Source: Tenggerimyces flavus
GTDB taxonomy: Bacteria > Actinomycetota > Actinomycetes > Propionibacteriales > Actinopolymorphaceae
Reading direction: 5' to 3'
DNA length: 64,000 nucleotides
NCBI RefSeq assembly: GCF_016907715.1
Contig: NZ_JAFBCM010000001.1
Span: 4,278,001-4,342,000, forward strand
Of this stretch, positions 1-8,264 are shown in pieces (within the stretch, counting starts at the first letter, position 1; every line of letters begins with the position of its first letter). Made by a program: the position numbers and the translations under genes. Under the pieces are notes generated by a model, which saw only the letters and a list, made by a program, of their open reading frames with translations, was not told the DNA's origin and ran no database searches.

Positions 1-1
1 G

Positions 2-1018
2 TTCGCCATCGCCCTCGTGGTGGCGAACGGCGTCACGATGGTGTTCGGCGAGCTCGTGCCGAAGAACCTCGCGATCGCCAGACCGTTCGACGTCGCGAAG
101 TTCGTCCAACGCCCGCAGCGCATGTTCACCAGCATCACCAGGCCGCTCACCGTCTCCTGCAACGCGGTCGCGAACGCGATCGTCCGGCTGTTCGGCATCG
201 AACCGCAGGAGGAGCTCAAGACCGCCCGCCTGCCTGAAGAACTCGCCAGCCTGGTCAGGCGGTCCGCCGAGTCCGGCACGCTCCCCGAACGCACCGCCAC
301 GCTCGTCGAACGCACGCTGCGGTTCGACGACAAGTTCGCCTCCGACGTCCTCACCCCGCGCACCAAGATGGTCACCGTCCCCGCGCGCGCCAGCCTGCAG
401 CACATCGTCGAGATGTCCCGCCAGCATGGCTTCTCGCGCTTCCCGGTCGTCGCCGACAGCGTCGACGACGTCGTCGGCATGGTCGAGCTCGCGCAGGCGA
501 TGAAGGCACCGTACGACGACCGCGGCCGGGTACGGATCCGCGAGATCATGGGCGACCCCGTGCTCGTTCCGGCCAGCCTCCCGCTCGACGAGCTGCTCTG
601 GCGGTTGCGCGAAGAGAACACCGAGCTCGCCGTCGTTGTGGACGAGTACGGCGGCACGGCCGGGCTCGTCACGTTCGAGGACCTCGTCGAGGAGATCGTC
701 GGCAGCATCGAGGACGAGCACGACCAGCGGACCGTCGACGTACGACGCACCGAGGACGGCGGCTGGCAGGTGTCCGGCCTGCTCCGCCCGGACGAGATCG
801 CCGACGCCACCGGGATCCGGCTGCGCGAGTCGCGCCTCGGCCACGAGACGATCGCCGGCCTGCTGCTCGAACAGCTCGGCCGCATCCCGGCCGTCGGAGA
901 CGAGGTCGTGATCGACGGCGTCCACCTCGTCGTGGAGAAGATGGACCGCCACCGGGTCGAGTGGGTACGCCTCTTCCAGGACGACGACGGCGCCGACGAC
1001 GAGAGCGACGACGCATGA
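2..1018 (+). CDS. CorC/HlyC-type membrane protein with CBS pair, 5' partial
   Basis: The reading frame is open from base 2, so the true start and the first membrane helices lie before the window. What remains begins in the end of a CNNM (DUF21) transmembrane domain, marked by FGELVPKNLAIARP. Two CBS motifs follow (around VLTPRTKMVTVPA and IMGDPVLVPASLPLDELL), then the typical VVDEYGGTAGLVTFEDLVEE stretch and a C-terminal CorC_HlyC domain (DGGWQVSGLLRPDEI). Such proteins are inner-membrane proteins linked to divalent-cation handling; the haemolysin name is historical. The stop overlaps the ATG of the next gene, a shorter paralogue, so the two are almost certainly one transcription and translation unit and may form a heteromer. 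The exact substrate cannot be read from sequence. Confidence 0.9.
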   Translation, partial: FAIALVVANGVTMVFGELVPKNLAIARPFDVAKFVQRPQRMFTSITRPLTVSCNAVANAIVRLFGIEPQEELKTARLPEELASLVRRSAESGTLPERTATLVERTLRFDDKFASDVLTPRTKMVTVPARASLQHIVEMSRQHGFSRFPVVADSVDDVVGMVELAQAMKAPYDDRGRVRIREIMGDPVLVPASLPLDELLWRLREENTELAVVVDEYGGTAGLVTFEDLVEEIVGSIEDEHDQRTVDVRRTEDGGWQVSGLLRPDEIADATGIRLRESRLGHETIAGLLLEQLGRIPAVGDEVVIDGVHLVVEKMDRHRVEWVRLFQDDDGADDESDDA

Positions 1019-2037
1019 GCCTCGGAACCGGCCTGCTGCTGATCGGCCTGCTGCTGTTGGCGAACGCGTTCTTCGTCGGCGCCGAGTTCGCGCTGGTGTC
1101 CGTACGCCGCGAACGGATCCAGTCGCTCGCCGAGGAGGGGTACGGCTCGGCCCGGATGGTCCTGTGGGCGCTCAAGCGCGTCTCGCTGCTGATCGCCGCG
1201 GCACAGCTCGGCGTCACGGTCTGCTCGGTCGCGCTCGGCGTCGTGGGCGAGCCGACGATCGCGCACCTGTTGGAGAAGCCGTTCGAGGCCGCGCACCTCC
1301 CCGACGAGGCGACGGGCTTCGTCTCGTTCGCGCTCGCCCTGCTCGTGGTGACGTGGCTGCACGTCGTCCTCGGCGAGATGGTGCCGAAGAACCTCACCCT
1401 CGCCGGCCCCGAACGTGCCGCGCTCATTCTCGGTCCGCCGCTGATCGGGTTGGCGCGGATCCTCAACCCGCTCGTGGTCGTTCTGAACGCGATCGCCAAC
1501 GGCACCTTGCGGCTGCTGCGGGTCGAGCCGCGCGACGACGTCGAGAGCACGATCGGCGAAGACGACGTGGAGGGACTCGTCGCGGAGTCCCACCGCGAGG
1601 GACTGATGGACCCCGACGAGCACGAGATCGTGCAGGAGGCGCTCGCGTTCAGCGACCGTCGCGTCGAGACCGTGCTGATCGACGTCGACCAGGTCGTCGT
1701 GGTCGCCCCGGAAGTCACGCCGGAACAGATCGAGCAGCACGCCGGGGCGTCCGGCTACACGCGCTTCCCGGTGTGGGACGGGTCGGCGTTCCATGGGTAC
1801 GTGCACCTCAAGGACGTGCTGCTCGACGACCAGGGCGTCCGCGCGGCGCCGGTGCGGCGGGAGCTGATCCGCGATCTCCCCGAGGTCAGCCTCGACACCA
1901 CGCTGGTCGCGGTGCTGTCGACGTTGCGACGTACGGGAACGCACATCGCCCAGGTGCTCGACGCCGACGCCACCCCGCGCGGCATCGTCGCGCTGGACGA
2001 CGTCCTCGCCAACCTGGTGCCGAACCGCCGACCCTAG
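1015..2037 (+). CDS. CorC/HlyC-type membrane protein with CBS pair
   Basis: This 340-residue protein starts at the ATG that overlaps the stop of the previous gene (ATGA), which decides the start against an upstream in-frame arginine-rich extension. It has an N-terminal CNNM domain with hydrophobic segments (LLLIGLLLLANAFFVGAEFA near the start, then LVVTWLHVVLGEMVPKNLTL), and a C-terminal CBS pair from about residue 210. Unlike its neighbour it ends right after the second CBS motif and lacks the CorC_HlyC domain. Tandem long and short CNNM/CBS paralogues are common in actinobacteria. A role in cation homeostasis is a family inference. Its TAG stop overlaps the stop codon of the convergent GH15 gene, so there is no spacer for a terminator between them. 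Confidence 0.9.
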   Translation: MSLGTGLLLIGLLLLANAFFVGAEFALVSVRRERIQSLAEEGYGSARMVLWALKRVSLLIAAAQLGVTVCSVALGVVGEPTIAHLLEKPFEAAHLPDEATGFVSFALALLVVTWLHVVLGEMVPKNLTLAGPERAALILGPPLIGLARILNPLVVVLNAIANGTLRLLRVEPRDDVESTIGEDDVEGLVAESHREGLMDPDEHEIVQEALAFSDRRVETVLIDVDQVVVVAPEVTPEQIEQHAGASGYTRFPVWDGSAFHGYVHLKDVLLDDQGVRAAPVRRELIRDLPEVSLDTTLVAVLSTLRRTGTHIAQVLDADATPRGIVALDDVLANLVPNRRP

Positions 2038-3815
2038 GAGTCGGCGGACAGCCGGAACGCGGTGTTGACTAACGAGATGTGGCTGTACGCCTGCGGGAAG
2101 TTGCCCAGCATCCGCTCCTGCGCAGGCGAGTACTCCTCCGCGAGCAGCCCGACAGCGTTCCGCCGCGACAGCAACCGCTCGAACAAAGCCCGCGCCTCGT
2201 CCTGACGGCCGATCAGATGCAGGCCGTCGGCGAGCCAGAACGAGCAGGCGAGGAACGTGCCCTCCTGCCCCGCGAGCCCGTCGACGTCCGACCCGTCGTC
2301 GAGGTACCGCAGGACCATCCCGTCGTGCGTCAACTCACGCTGGACAGCCTCGATCGTCCCCACCACCCGCGGATCCGAAGGCGGCAGGAAGCCGACCTGC
2401 GGGATCAGGAGCAGCGACGCGTCGAGTGCGGGCGAGCCGTACGACTGGGTGAACGTGTTCCGCGCGGCGTCGAAGCCCTTCGCGCAGACCTCGGCGTGGA
2501 TCTCGTCGCGGATCGTTCGCCAGCTCTCGACCGGCCCTGCCAGGCCGTACCGCTCGACGCCCTCGATCGCGCGGTCGAAAGCCACCCACGCCATCACCTT
2601 GGAGTGCGTGAAGTGGCGCCGGCCGCCGCGGACCTCCCAGATGCCCATGTCGGGCTCGCGCCAGATTGTCTCCAGGTGGTCGATCAGCAAGGACTGCAGC
2701 GACCAGCTCTCGGCGTCCGGCGGTATCCCGTGGGCGCGGACCAGGCTCAGCGCGTCCATCACCTCGCCGTAGACGTCGAGCTGCAGCTGGTCGACCGCGG
2801 CGTTCCCGACCCGGACCGGCCTCGAGTCCTCGTACCCGTCGAGCCACTTCACCTCGTACTCGAGCAGCCGCCGCTCGCCGGCGACGCCGTACATGATCTG
2901 CAGGTCGTCCGGCGAGCCGGCGATCGCGCGCAGCAGCCACTGCCGCCACGCGGCCGCCTCCTCGGTGAATCCGCCGCGCAGCAAGGCCGACAGCGTCATC
3001 GTGGCGTCGCGCAGCCAGCAGTAGCGGTAGTCCCAGTTGCGTTCGCCGCCCAACGACTCCGGCAGCGAGGTCGTCGCCGCCGCGACGATGCCGCCGGTCG
3101 GCTCGTACGTCAGCGCCTTCAGTGTCAACAGCGACCTGACAACGGCCTCGCGCCACTCGCCGGTGTACGTCCCGCGCGAGGCCCACTCCGCCCAGAGCTT
3201 CTCGGTCGCCGCGAGTTCCTCCTCGGCCGAGACCGGCGCCGGCGGCGGGAGGTGCGACGGGTGCCAGGTGAGCACGAAGCCGACGCGTTCGCCCTCCGAC
3301 ACGGCGAAGTCGGAGTACGTCGTGAAGTCCCGCCCGTACGTCGGAACGTCCGAACGCAGCCACGCCGAGTCCGGCCCCGCGACGCCCGCGACCTGGCCGT
3401 CGATGCGCCGCACCCACGGCACGATCTCGCCGTAGTCGAACCGCAGCCGCAGGCAGCTCCGCATCTCGACGCGACCGGACACGCCCTCGACGATCCGGAC
3501 GACGTCCGGCGCCTCGTCGCGCGGCGGCATCAGGTCTATGACCCGCACCGAGCCCGTGGGCGTGTCCCACTCGGTGTGCAGGATAAGCGTGTCGCCCCGG
3601 TACTCGCGCCGCGTCGCCGGACCGGTCGCGTCGACCGGCGCGAGCTGCCAGTGCCCGTTGTCCGTCGTGCCGAGCAGCGCGGCGAAGCAGGCGCCGGAGT
3701 CGAACCGCGGCAGGCACAGCCAGTCGATCGAACCGACGTTGCTCACCAGTGCCGCGGTCTGCAGGTCGCCGATGAGGGCGTAGTCCTCGATCCGGCGGGC
3801 GATGCGCTCTCCCAT
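2034..3815 (-). CDS. Glycoside hydrolase family 15 protein (trehalase/glucoamylase-like)
   Basis: The 593-residue protein has the two blocks typical of bacterial GH15 enzymes: an N-terminal beta-sandwich (IEDYALIGDLQTAALVSNVG, GSIDWLCLPRFDS) and an alpha/alpha toroid carrying GGERNWDYRYCWLRDA and, near the C-terminus, GNFPQAYSHISLVN. Family members hydrolyse alpha-glucosides; several actinobacterial ones of this length are trehalases, but starch-derived substrates are possible. No signal peptide is visible, so it should be cytoplasmic. The start at MGERIARR fits the family N-terminus (typically close to IEDYALIGD); a 23-residue upstream extension is open but looks non-family. It is transcribed towards the CBS gene with overlapping stop codons. 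Confidence 0.88.
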   Translation of the reverse strand: MGERIARRIEDYALIGDLQTAALVSNVGSIDWLCLPRFDSGACFAALLGTTDNGHWQLAPVDATGPATRREYRGDTLILHTEWDTPTGSVRVIDLMPPRDEAPDVVRIVEGVSGRVEMRSCLRLRFDYGEIVPWVRRIDGQVAGVAGPDSAWLRSDVPTYGRDFTTYSDFAVSEGERVGFVLTWHPSHLPPPAPVSAEEELAATEKLWAEWASRGTYTGEWREAVVRSLLTLKALTYEPTGGIVAAATTSLPESLGGERNWDYRYCWLRDATMTLSALLRGGFTEEAAAWRQWLLRAIAGSPDDLQIMYGVAGERRLLEYEVKWLDGYEDSRPVRVGNAAVDQLQLDVYGEVMDALSLVRAHGIPPDAESWSLQSLLIDHLETIWREPDMGIWEVRGGRRHFTHSKVMAWVAFDRAIEGVERYGLAGPVESWRTIRDEIHAEVCAKGFDAARNTFTQSYGSPALDASLLLIPQVGFLPPSDPRVVGTIEAVQRELTHDGMVLRYLDDGSDVDGLAGQEGTFLACSFWLADGLHLIGRQDEARALFERLLSRRNAVGLLAEEYSPAQERMLGNFPQAYSHISLVNTAFRLSADS

Positions 3816-3943
3816 CAGCCCAGTGTTACTGACGCTAGCCCCGATTGTCGCAGCCCCGCCTCGCTCAGTCTCGCCGCACGCCACCGCCCGTCGGAGTCAT
3901 CCGGATGTGCCGTTGGGGCTTCTTCGACGAGTCGGACTGCGAC

Positions 3944-4699
3944 CTACCGGTTGTGCCGGATGCGCTCCCGGAGCTTGCCGCCGTTCGCCTCGTCGAACGC
4001 GAGCAGGACCACCCCGACGGCCGCGATCAGCGCGAACAGGAACCACTGGAGCGCGTACCCCATGTGCGGTCCCTCGTCGAGCTCGGGCGCCGGCAGCAGG
4101 TGCGGGCTGTCGCCCGCCGCGGGCACCTGCTCGGTGAGCTCGAGGAAGCCGCCGTACGTGGGCGTCCCCAGCCAGCCGGCGATTCGCGGTACGACGATGA
4201 ACCGCACCTGCCCGGTCTCCGGGTGGACCTGGTTGGCGGAGCCGCGTTCGCTCAGCCGGAGCCGCCCGGTGACCGTGACGTCGCCGGCGGGCGGCTCGGG
4301 AACGTCGGACGGCTCGTTCGCGCTGCCGCCGGACGGCACCCAGCCGCGGTCGACGAGCAGCGTCGAGCCGTCGGTCGTGACCAGGGGCGTGAGGATCTCG
4401 AACCCGGGCTCGCCCTCGAGCGGGCGGTAGCGCACCAGCAGCTGGTGCTCGGTGTCGTACTGGCCAGTGGCCGTGATCGGCTGCCACTCGGCCTTGGCCT
4501 CGACCGGCTGGTCCGGCGTGAGGGCGTCGGCGACCGGACGCGGCGGGCCGTCGATGTTGGCCTCGATGATCGCGTTGTGCGCCCGCCGGGTCTCCAACCG
4601 GCTCAGCTGCCAGTTGCCGAGCCCGATGAACAAGGTGACGAGCAGTGCGACGACCAGGAGCATGAGCAGCCAGCGCGGCCGAAGCAGGACCCGATACAC
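3944..4699 (-). CDS. SURF1 family cytochrome oxidase assembly protein
   Basis: A 251-residue membrane protein with the SURF1 layout: a first helix at about residues 10-28 followed by GNWQLSRLETRRAHN, a long periplasmic-side domain, and a second helix near the C-terminus (LQWFLFALIAAVGVVLLAFDE). The motifs GNWQLSRL, VDRGWVP and LQWFLFALIA are diagnostic. SURF1 proteins help insert haem or assemble the aa3-type cytochrome c oxidase in the cytoplasmic membrane. The ATG start is 36 bp from the divergent moaA start, so the two promoters must share a very short region. Confidence 0.92.
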   Translation of the reverse strand: MYRVLLRPRWLLMLLVVALLVTLFIGLGNWQLSRLETRRAHNAIIEANIDGPPRPVADALTPDQPVEAKAEWQPITATGQYDTEHQLLVRYRPLEGEPGFEILTPLVTTDGSTLLVDRGWVPSGGSANEPSDVPEPPAGDVTVTGRLRLSERGSANQVHPETGQVRFIVVPRIAGWLGTPTYGGFLELTEQVPAAGDSPHLLPAPELDEGPHMGYALQWFLFALIAAVGVVLLAFDEANGGKLRERIRHNR

Positions 4700-4735
4700 G
4701 CCGACGACGCTACAGGGGCCCCGTAGGGTGGTGGA

Positions 4736-5740
4736 GTGCAGGAGAACGGAAAGCTCGCCGACCGCTACGGCCGGGTCGCGACCGACCTGCGGGTTTCACT
4801 GACCGATCGGTGCAACCTGCGCTGCACGTACTGCATGCCCGCGGAAGGTCTGGACTGGCTGCCGTCCGAGGAGCTGTTGACCAACGACGAGATCGTGCGC
4901 CTGGTCTCGGTCGCGGTCCGGCTGCTCGGCGTGGACGGCGTCCGCTTCACCGGTGGCGAGCCGATCGTCCGGCGCGGACTGGTCGAGATCGTCGCGGGCG
5001 TCGCGGCCCTGGAGCCGCGGCCGAAGATCGCGATGACGACGAACGGGATCGGGCTGGCCCGGCTGGCTGGCCCGTTGCGCTCGGCTGGGTTGGACCGGAT
5101 CAATGTGTCGTTGGACACGTTGCGCCCGGATCGCTTCGTCACGCTGGCGCGTCGCGACCGGCTGCCCGACGTTCTCGCAGGCATGGCCGCCGCGGCTTCG
5201 GCGGGGCTGACGCCGGTGAAGGTGAACGCGGTGCTGATGCGCGGGGTCAACGAGGACGAGGCGGCGTCGCTGTTGTCGTGGTGCCTGGAGCGTGGTTACG
5301 AGCTGCGCTTCATCGAGCAGATGCCGCTGGACGCCCAGCACGGCTGGCGGCGCGACACGATGATCACCGCGGACGAGATCCTGGAGCGGTTGAGCGAGAA
5401 GTTCTCTTTGACGCCGGAGCCTTCGTCTTCGCGGGGGAGTGCGCCGGCCGAACGGTTCGTGGTGAACGGCGGTCCCGGAACGGTGGGGATCATCGCGTCA
5501 GTGACCCGCCCGTTCTGCGGCGACTGCGACCGGGTGCGGCTCACGGCGGACGGCCAGGTGCGCAACTGCCTGTTCGCCCGGGACGAGTCGGACCTGCGAA
5601 CGGCCTTGCGGGCTGGCGCATCCGACGCTGAACTAGCCGTCCGCTGGCGCGCCGCGGTGGCGGGAAAGCAAGCAGGGCACGGAATCGACGACCCAACGTT
5701 CCTGCAACCCACCCGCCCCATGTCCGCCATCGGCGGCTGA
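4736..5740 (+). CDS. moaA: GTP 3',8-cyclase MoaA (molybdenum cofactor biosynthesis)
   Basis: MoaA is a radical-SAM enzyme that rearranges GTP to 3',8-cyclo-7,8-dihydro-GTP, the first step of molybdopterin synthesis. The 334-residue protein has the N-terminal radical-SAM cluster motif CNLRCTYC (C26, C30, C33), the FTGGEPIVR block, and the C-terminal second cluster cysteines in RPFCGDCDRVRLTADGQVRN. The family's C-terminal Gly-Gly tail is present (SAIGG). The start is a GTG at 4736. No other moa gene is adjacent, so the rest of the pathway is encoded elsewhere. Confidence 0.95.
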   Translation: MQENGKLADRYGRVATDLRVSLTDRCNLRCTYCMPAEGLDWLPSEELLTNDEIVRLVSVAVRLLGVDGVRFTGGEPIVRRGLVEIVAGVAALEPRPKIAMTTNGIGLARLAGPLRSAGLDRINVSLDTLRPDRFVTLARRDRLPDVLAGMAAAASAGLTPVKVNAVLMRGVNEDEAASLLSWCLERGYELRFIEQMPLDAQHGWRRDTMITADEILERLSEKFSLTPEPSSSRGSAPAERFVVNGGPGTVGIIASVTRPFCGDCDRVRLTADGQVRNCLFARDESDLRTALRAGASDAELAVRWRAAVAGKQAGHGIDDPTFLQPTRPMSAIGG

Positions 5741-5743
5741 CCC

Positions 5744-5880
5744 GCGACTTCACCCACGGAACCGGGGTTCTGCCACGTGGCAACGGCCGTCCGTACCCCA
5801 CTTCGGTGGGCAAAGTGGCAAGGATTGTGGACAGCGGCGAGTGGCTGAGCGTGCGGTGCGTGCTCAGCTGCGGACCGCGC
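5744..5880 (+). repeat. Intergenic repeat unit R1
   Basis: First of three direct repeats. It opens with gcgacttcaccca, contains the perfect 12-bp palindrome tgccacgtggca, and continues through ccccacttcggtgggcaaag. It matches unit R2 nearly base for base over the first 100 bp, then more loosely. Confidence 0.75.
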
Positions 5881-5947
5881 CCCGCTCGCGCGCTCACCCG
5901 CGCGCTGCACCTTCACCCACTGAACAGCGACTTCCCCACAGCCTGGT

Positions 5948-6085
5948 GCGACTTCACCCACTCAGCTGGGGTTCTGCCACGTGGCAACGGCCGTCCGTAC
6001 CCCACTTCGGTGGGCAAAGTGGCAAGGACTGTGGACAGCGCTGAGTGGATGGGCGCGGTGTGTGCTCATCCGCGGACCGCGGACC
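5948..6085 (+). repeat. Intergenic repeat unit R2
   Basis: Second direct repeat, nearly identical to R1 from gcgacttcaccca through gtggacagcg, and including the same tgccacgtggca palindrome. It is separated from R1 by about 70 bp of GC-rich sequence that carries a further fragment of the motif. Confidence 0.75.
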
Positions 6086-6262
6086 GCGCCCCGCGCTCAG
6101 CCCCATCGCGCCGCGTCGTGCGCAGCCACGTATCGCGTCGCGCGTGCTCAGCCACCACGTCACCCACCCAACCAGGCCCCGCGCCCGCGCATGCCGCGCC
6201 CGCACGCATCGCGTTGCGCCGCGCGACTTCACCCACCGAACCGCCACTTGCCCACAACCTGA

Positions 6263-6338
6263 GCGACTTCACCCACTGGGCCGGGGTTCTGCCACGTGGT
6301 AACGGCCTTCCGCGCCCCGGTTGGGTGGGTGAAGTCGC
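6263..6338 (+). repeat. Intergenic repeat unit R3 with 13-bp terminal inverted repeats
   Basis: Third, more diverged copy. Its ends are perfect inverted repeats, gcgacttcaccca on the left and tgggtgaagtcgc on the right, so the 76-bp unit could fold as a hairpin or be a small non-autonomous element. In R1 and R2 the right arm is degenerate. Confidence 0.7.
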
Positions 6339-6406
6339 AAGGAGGTGTGGCTGGGGTGGGTCTGTCCTGTTTCCGCCGTTGGGAAAACGGCGGAAAGCCA
6401 AGCCAC

Positions 6407-6619
6407 TTAGTTCAAGTCGTGATCTTCGAACGGCTCGATCTCGCGCAGAAAGCCCCGCGCTTCGAGAAAACTGGCCAACGAGGAACGGTGCTCCGAGCAC
6501 GCCAACCACGTCTTGCGCCGCTCGGGAGTGTGGATGCGCGGGTTGTTCCACAGCACTTTCCACAATGCAGGAGACGAGCAGCCGCGGGCGGAACAGAGGG
6601 GCTCTTCAGGCTCGTCCAT
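6407..6619 (-). CDS. Small conserved actinobacterial protein with Cys-His residues
   Basis: A 70-residue protein with CSARGCSSPALW, WNNPRIHTPERRKTWLACSEH and LEARGFLREIEPF. These are the hallmarks of a small actinobacterial family that some databases label acetone carboxylase, a name with no support in the sequence. Three cysteines and a histidine (C9, C14, C41, H44 by my count) could form a small metal-binding site. The function is unknown. In other actinobacteria I recall such proteins near SURF1, fabI and DUF3099 genes, all of which are in this window; that synteny is from memory. Confidence 0.75.
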   Translation of the reverse strand: MDEPEEPLCSARGCSSPALWKVLWNNPRIHTPERRKTWLACSEHRSSLASFLEARGFLREIEPFEDHDLN

Positions 6620-6857
6620 GACCTACTCGGCTGATAGGGAAGTCGGCTGCAAGGCGTGACATTTCACGAAGAGTAGCCGGTAAACGTGGAAGGGGCCGAG
6701 TTGTGACCGCGAAGAGTGAATGCATCCCGCGATGTGAAAACAACGAGAAGCGGTGCCGGGCAGCCACGGGGGAAGCCGCCCGGCACCGCATCACGTCGCA
6801 CTCCGACGGGGGAAGCGGAGCGCGCACGAAAAGTTTGGCACGAACGCTGTTTCAGGT

Positions 6858-7193
6858 CTAGACGGCATGCCCGGGATTTTGTTTCGGCGTGTCGGGCGGG
6901 CTTTCCGGACCCGCCGGAAGTTCCCGTCCCGTTGGGGGAACGAAGGCCGCCGGACCGGCTTCTCGACGCTCTCGACCGGCATTCGCGAGAACGACAGCGA
7001 CGTACGGAAGGACGAAAGCGGCTACGACGAGCAGCCAACGAAGAATGCCGTGAGTAACAATCGCCGCGACGAAACATGCGGTCCGGAAGCCCATCGACAG
7101 CAGATAACGCACCTCGCGGGAGCGCACGTCTTCCTTGAGAGCGCGCGGCGCCCCGGTGATCCGGAACACCTGCCTCTTCGGCTTGACCTGCAT
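6858..7193 (-). CDS. DUF3099 domain membrane protein
   Basis: A 111-residue protein matching DUF3099: an N-terminal ITGAPRALKEDVRSREVRYL segment, then two adjacent transmembrane helices (FRTACFVAAIVTHGILRWLL and LVVAAFVLPYVAVVLANAGR) and a proline-rich tail. The start at 7193 is favoured because a purine-rich gagggaggg lies just upstream; the open frame extends nine codons further without a better site. The function of the family is unknown. It is divergent from the ABC transporter operon. Confidence 0.82.
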   Translation of the reverse strand: MQVKPKRQVFRITGAPRALKEDVRSREVRYLLSMGFRTACFVAAIVTHGILRWLLVVAAFVLPYVAVVLANAGRERREAGPAAFVPPTGRELPAGPESPPDTPKQNPGHAV

Positions 7194-7267
7194 CGGGCCC
7201 TCCCTCGTCCTGCACTCCACCGTACGCCGCGTCTTTACCTGAGCTGACGCCGCAGGGCGCCTCGATG

Positions 7268-7295
7268 TGACATCCGGCCGGCATGACGGATGTCA
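7268..7295. promoter_or_regulatory. Perfect inverted repeat, candidate response-regulator operator
   Basis: The arms tgacatccg (7268-7276) and cggatgtca (7287-7295) are exact reverse complements separated by 10 bp. The site lies about 60 bp upstream of an ABC-HK-RR operon, where a LuxR-type regulator would be expected to bind. Binding by the response regulator at 10100-10705 is inferred. Confidence 0.5.
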
Positions 7296-7355
7296 CCCCC
7301 AGACCAGGACTCACGACATCGTTCCCAGCCGGGTCCAGGCGGCAGTCTCGACGCC

Positions 7356-8264
7356 ATGACGAACACCTCCGGTATGGCCGTGCGGCTCGACGGCCTGACC
7401 AAGAGCTTTGGAGCCGTACGTGCCGTGCGCGGCGTCGATCTCGACATCGCGCCCGGCGAGGTCGTGGCGCTGCTGGGTCCCAACGGAGCCGGCAAGTCCA
7501 CGACCATCGACATGCTGCTCGGGCTCGCCCGACCCGACCACGGCAGCGCGCGGATCTTCGGGCGCGAGCCCCAGGCGGCGGTGGCCGAGGGCCTCGTCGG
7601 CGCGATGCTGCAGGCGGGCACGATCCTCCCCGACGTGACCGTTGGTGAACTGGTTGACCTCTTTGGCTCGTTGCACAAGAAGCCGATCCCGGTCGAGGAG
7701 GCGTTGGAACGGGCCGGCATCGCCGACCTCGCCAAGCGCCCGACGAACAAGCTGTCCGGTGGCCAGATCCAGCGCGTAAGGTTCGCGCTCGCGGTCGTCA
7801 CCGACCCCGAGCTGCTCGTGCTCGACGAGCCCACGGTCGCGATGGACGTCGAAGCCAGGCGGTCGTTCTGGACCACGATGCACGAGCTCACCGCCACCGG
7901 GCGGACCGTGCTGTTCGCGACGCACTACCTCGCCGAGGCGGACGAGTATGCCGACCGCGTCGTGCTCATGCGCGAGGGCGAGATCGTCGCCGACGGCACC
8001 GCCGCGCAGATCAAGAGTCGCGTCGCCGGCCGTTCGATCAGCATGACGCTCGAGCACGCGGACCTGCGCCGGCTCGCCGAGCTTCCGGGCGTCGACGAAG
8101 CGCGACACGGACGGCAGGGCCGCGTCGTACTGCGCTGCGCCGACTCCGACCTCGCGCTGCGCGCGCTGCTCGCCACCTATCCGGACGCCGTCGACATCGA
8201 GGTCGAGAGCGTCGATCTCGAGGAGGCGTTCCTCGCCCTGACCTCCGTAGGGAGCACGTCATGA
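7356..8264 (+). CDS. ABC transporter ATP-binding protein
   Basis: A 302-residue ATPase of the DrrA/CcmA type. Walker A is GPNGAGKS (residues 41-48), the signature is LSGGQIQRVRFALAV, and Walker B is LLVLDEPTVAMD. A C-terminal extension follows, as in exporters of antibiotics or lipids. The start at ATG 7356 gives the usual short N-terminus before the Walker A motif. It overlaps the permease gene by ATGA and is the first gene of a four-gene unit (ATPase, permease, histidine kinase, response regulator). The transported compound is unknown. Confidence 0.92.
   Translation: MTNTSGMAVRLDGLTKSFGAVRAVRGVDLDIAPGEVVALLGPNGAGKSTTIDMLLGLARPDHGSARIFGREPQAAVAEGLVGAMLQAGTILPDVTVGELVDLFGSLHKKPIPVEEALERAGIADLAKRPTNKLSGGQIQRVRFALAVVTDPELLVLDEPTVAMDVEARRSFWTTMHELTATGRTVLFATHYLAEADEYADRVVLMREGEIVADGTAAQIKSRVAGRSISMTLEHADLRRLAELPGVDEARHGRQGRVVLRCADSDLALRALLATYPDAVDIEVESVDLEEAFLALTSVGSTS

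Larger units (their letters stand above)
5741..6406. other. Non-coding stretch filled with repeats
   Basis: About 670 bp between moaA and a small minus-strand gene. The open frames here have no recognisable family, are translated from repeats, and differ from the codon bias of the neighbours. It holds three related repeat units (listed separately) and extra fragments of the same motif, such as ttcacccac near 5910 and 6231. I see no tRNA and no convincing promoter. Confidence 0.7.

Noticed and set aside
2079-4430. A 783-codon open frame on the plus strand
   Set aside because: It is antisense to the GH15 and SURF1 genes, which have clear domains. The plus-strand translation matches nothing recognisable.
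6407-6619. The label acetone carboxylase for the 70-residue protein
   Set aside because: The protein is far too small and shows no relation to acetone carboxylase subunits; it is probably a propagated database name.
6716-7057. A 113-codon plus-strand frame in the gap before DUF3099
   Set aside because: It has no family motif, is mostly antisense to the DUF3099 gene and is very Arg-rich.
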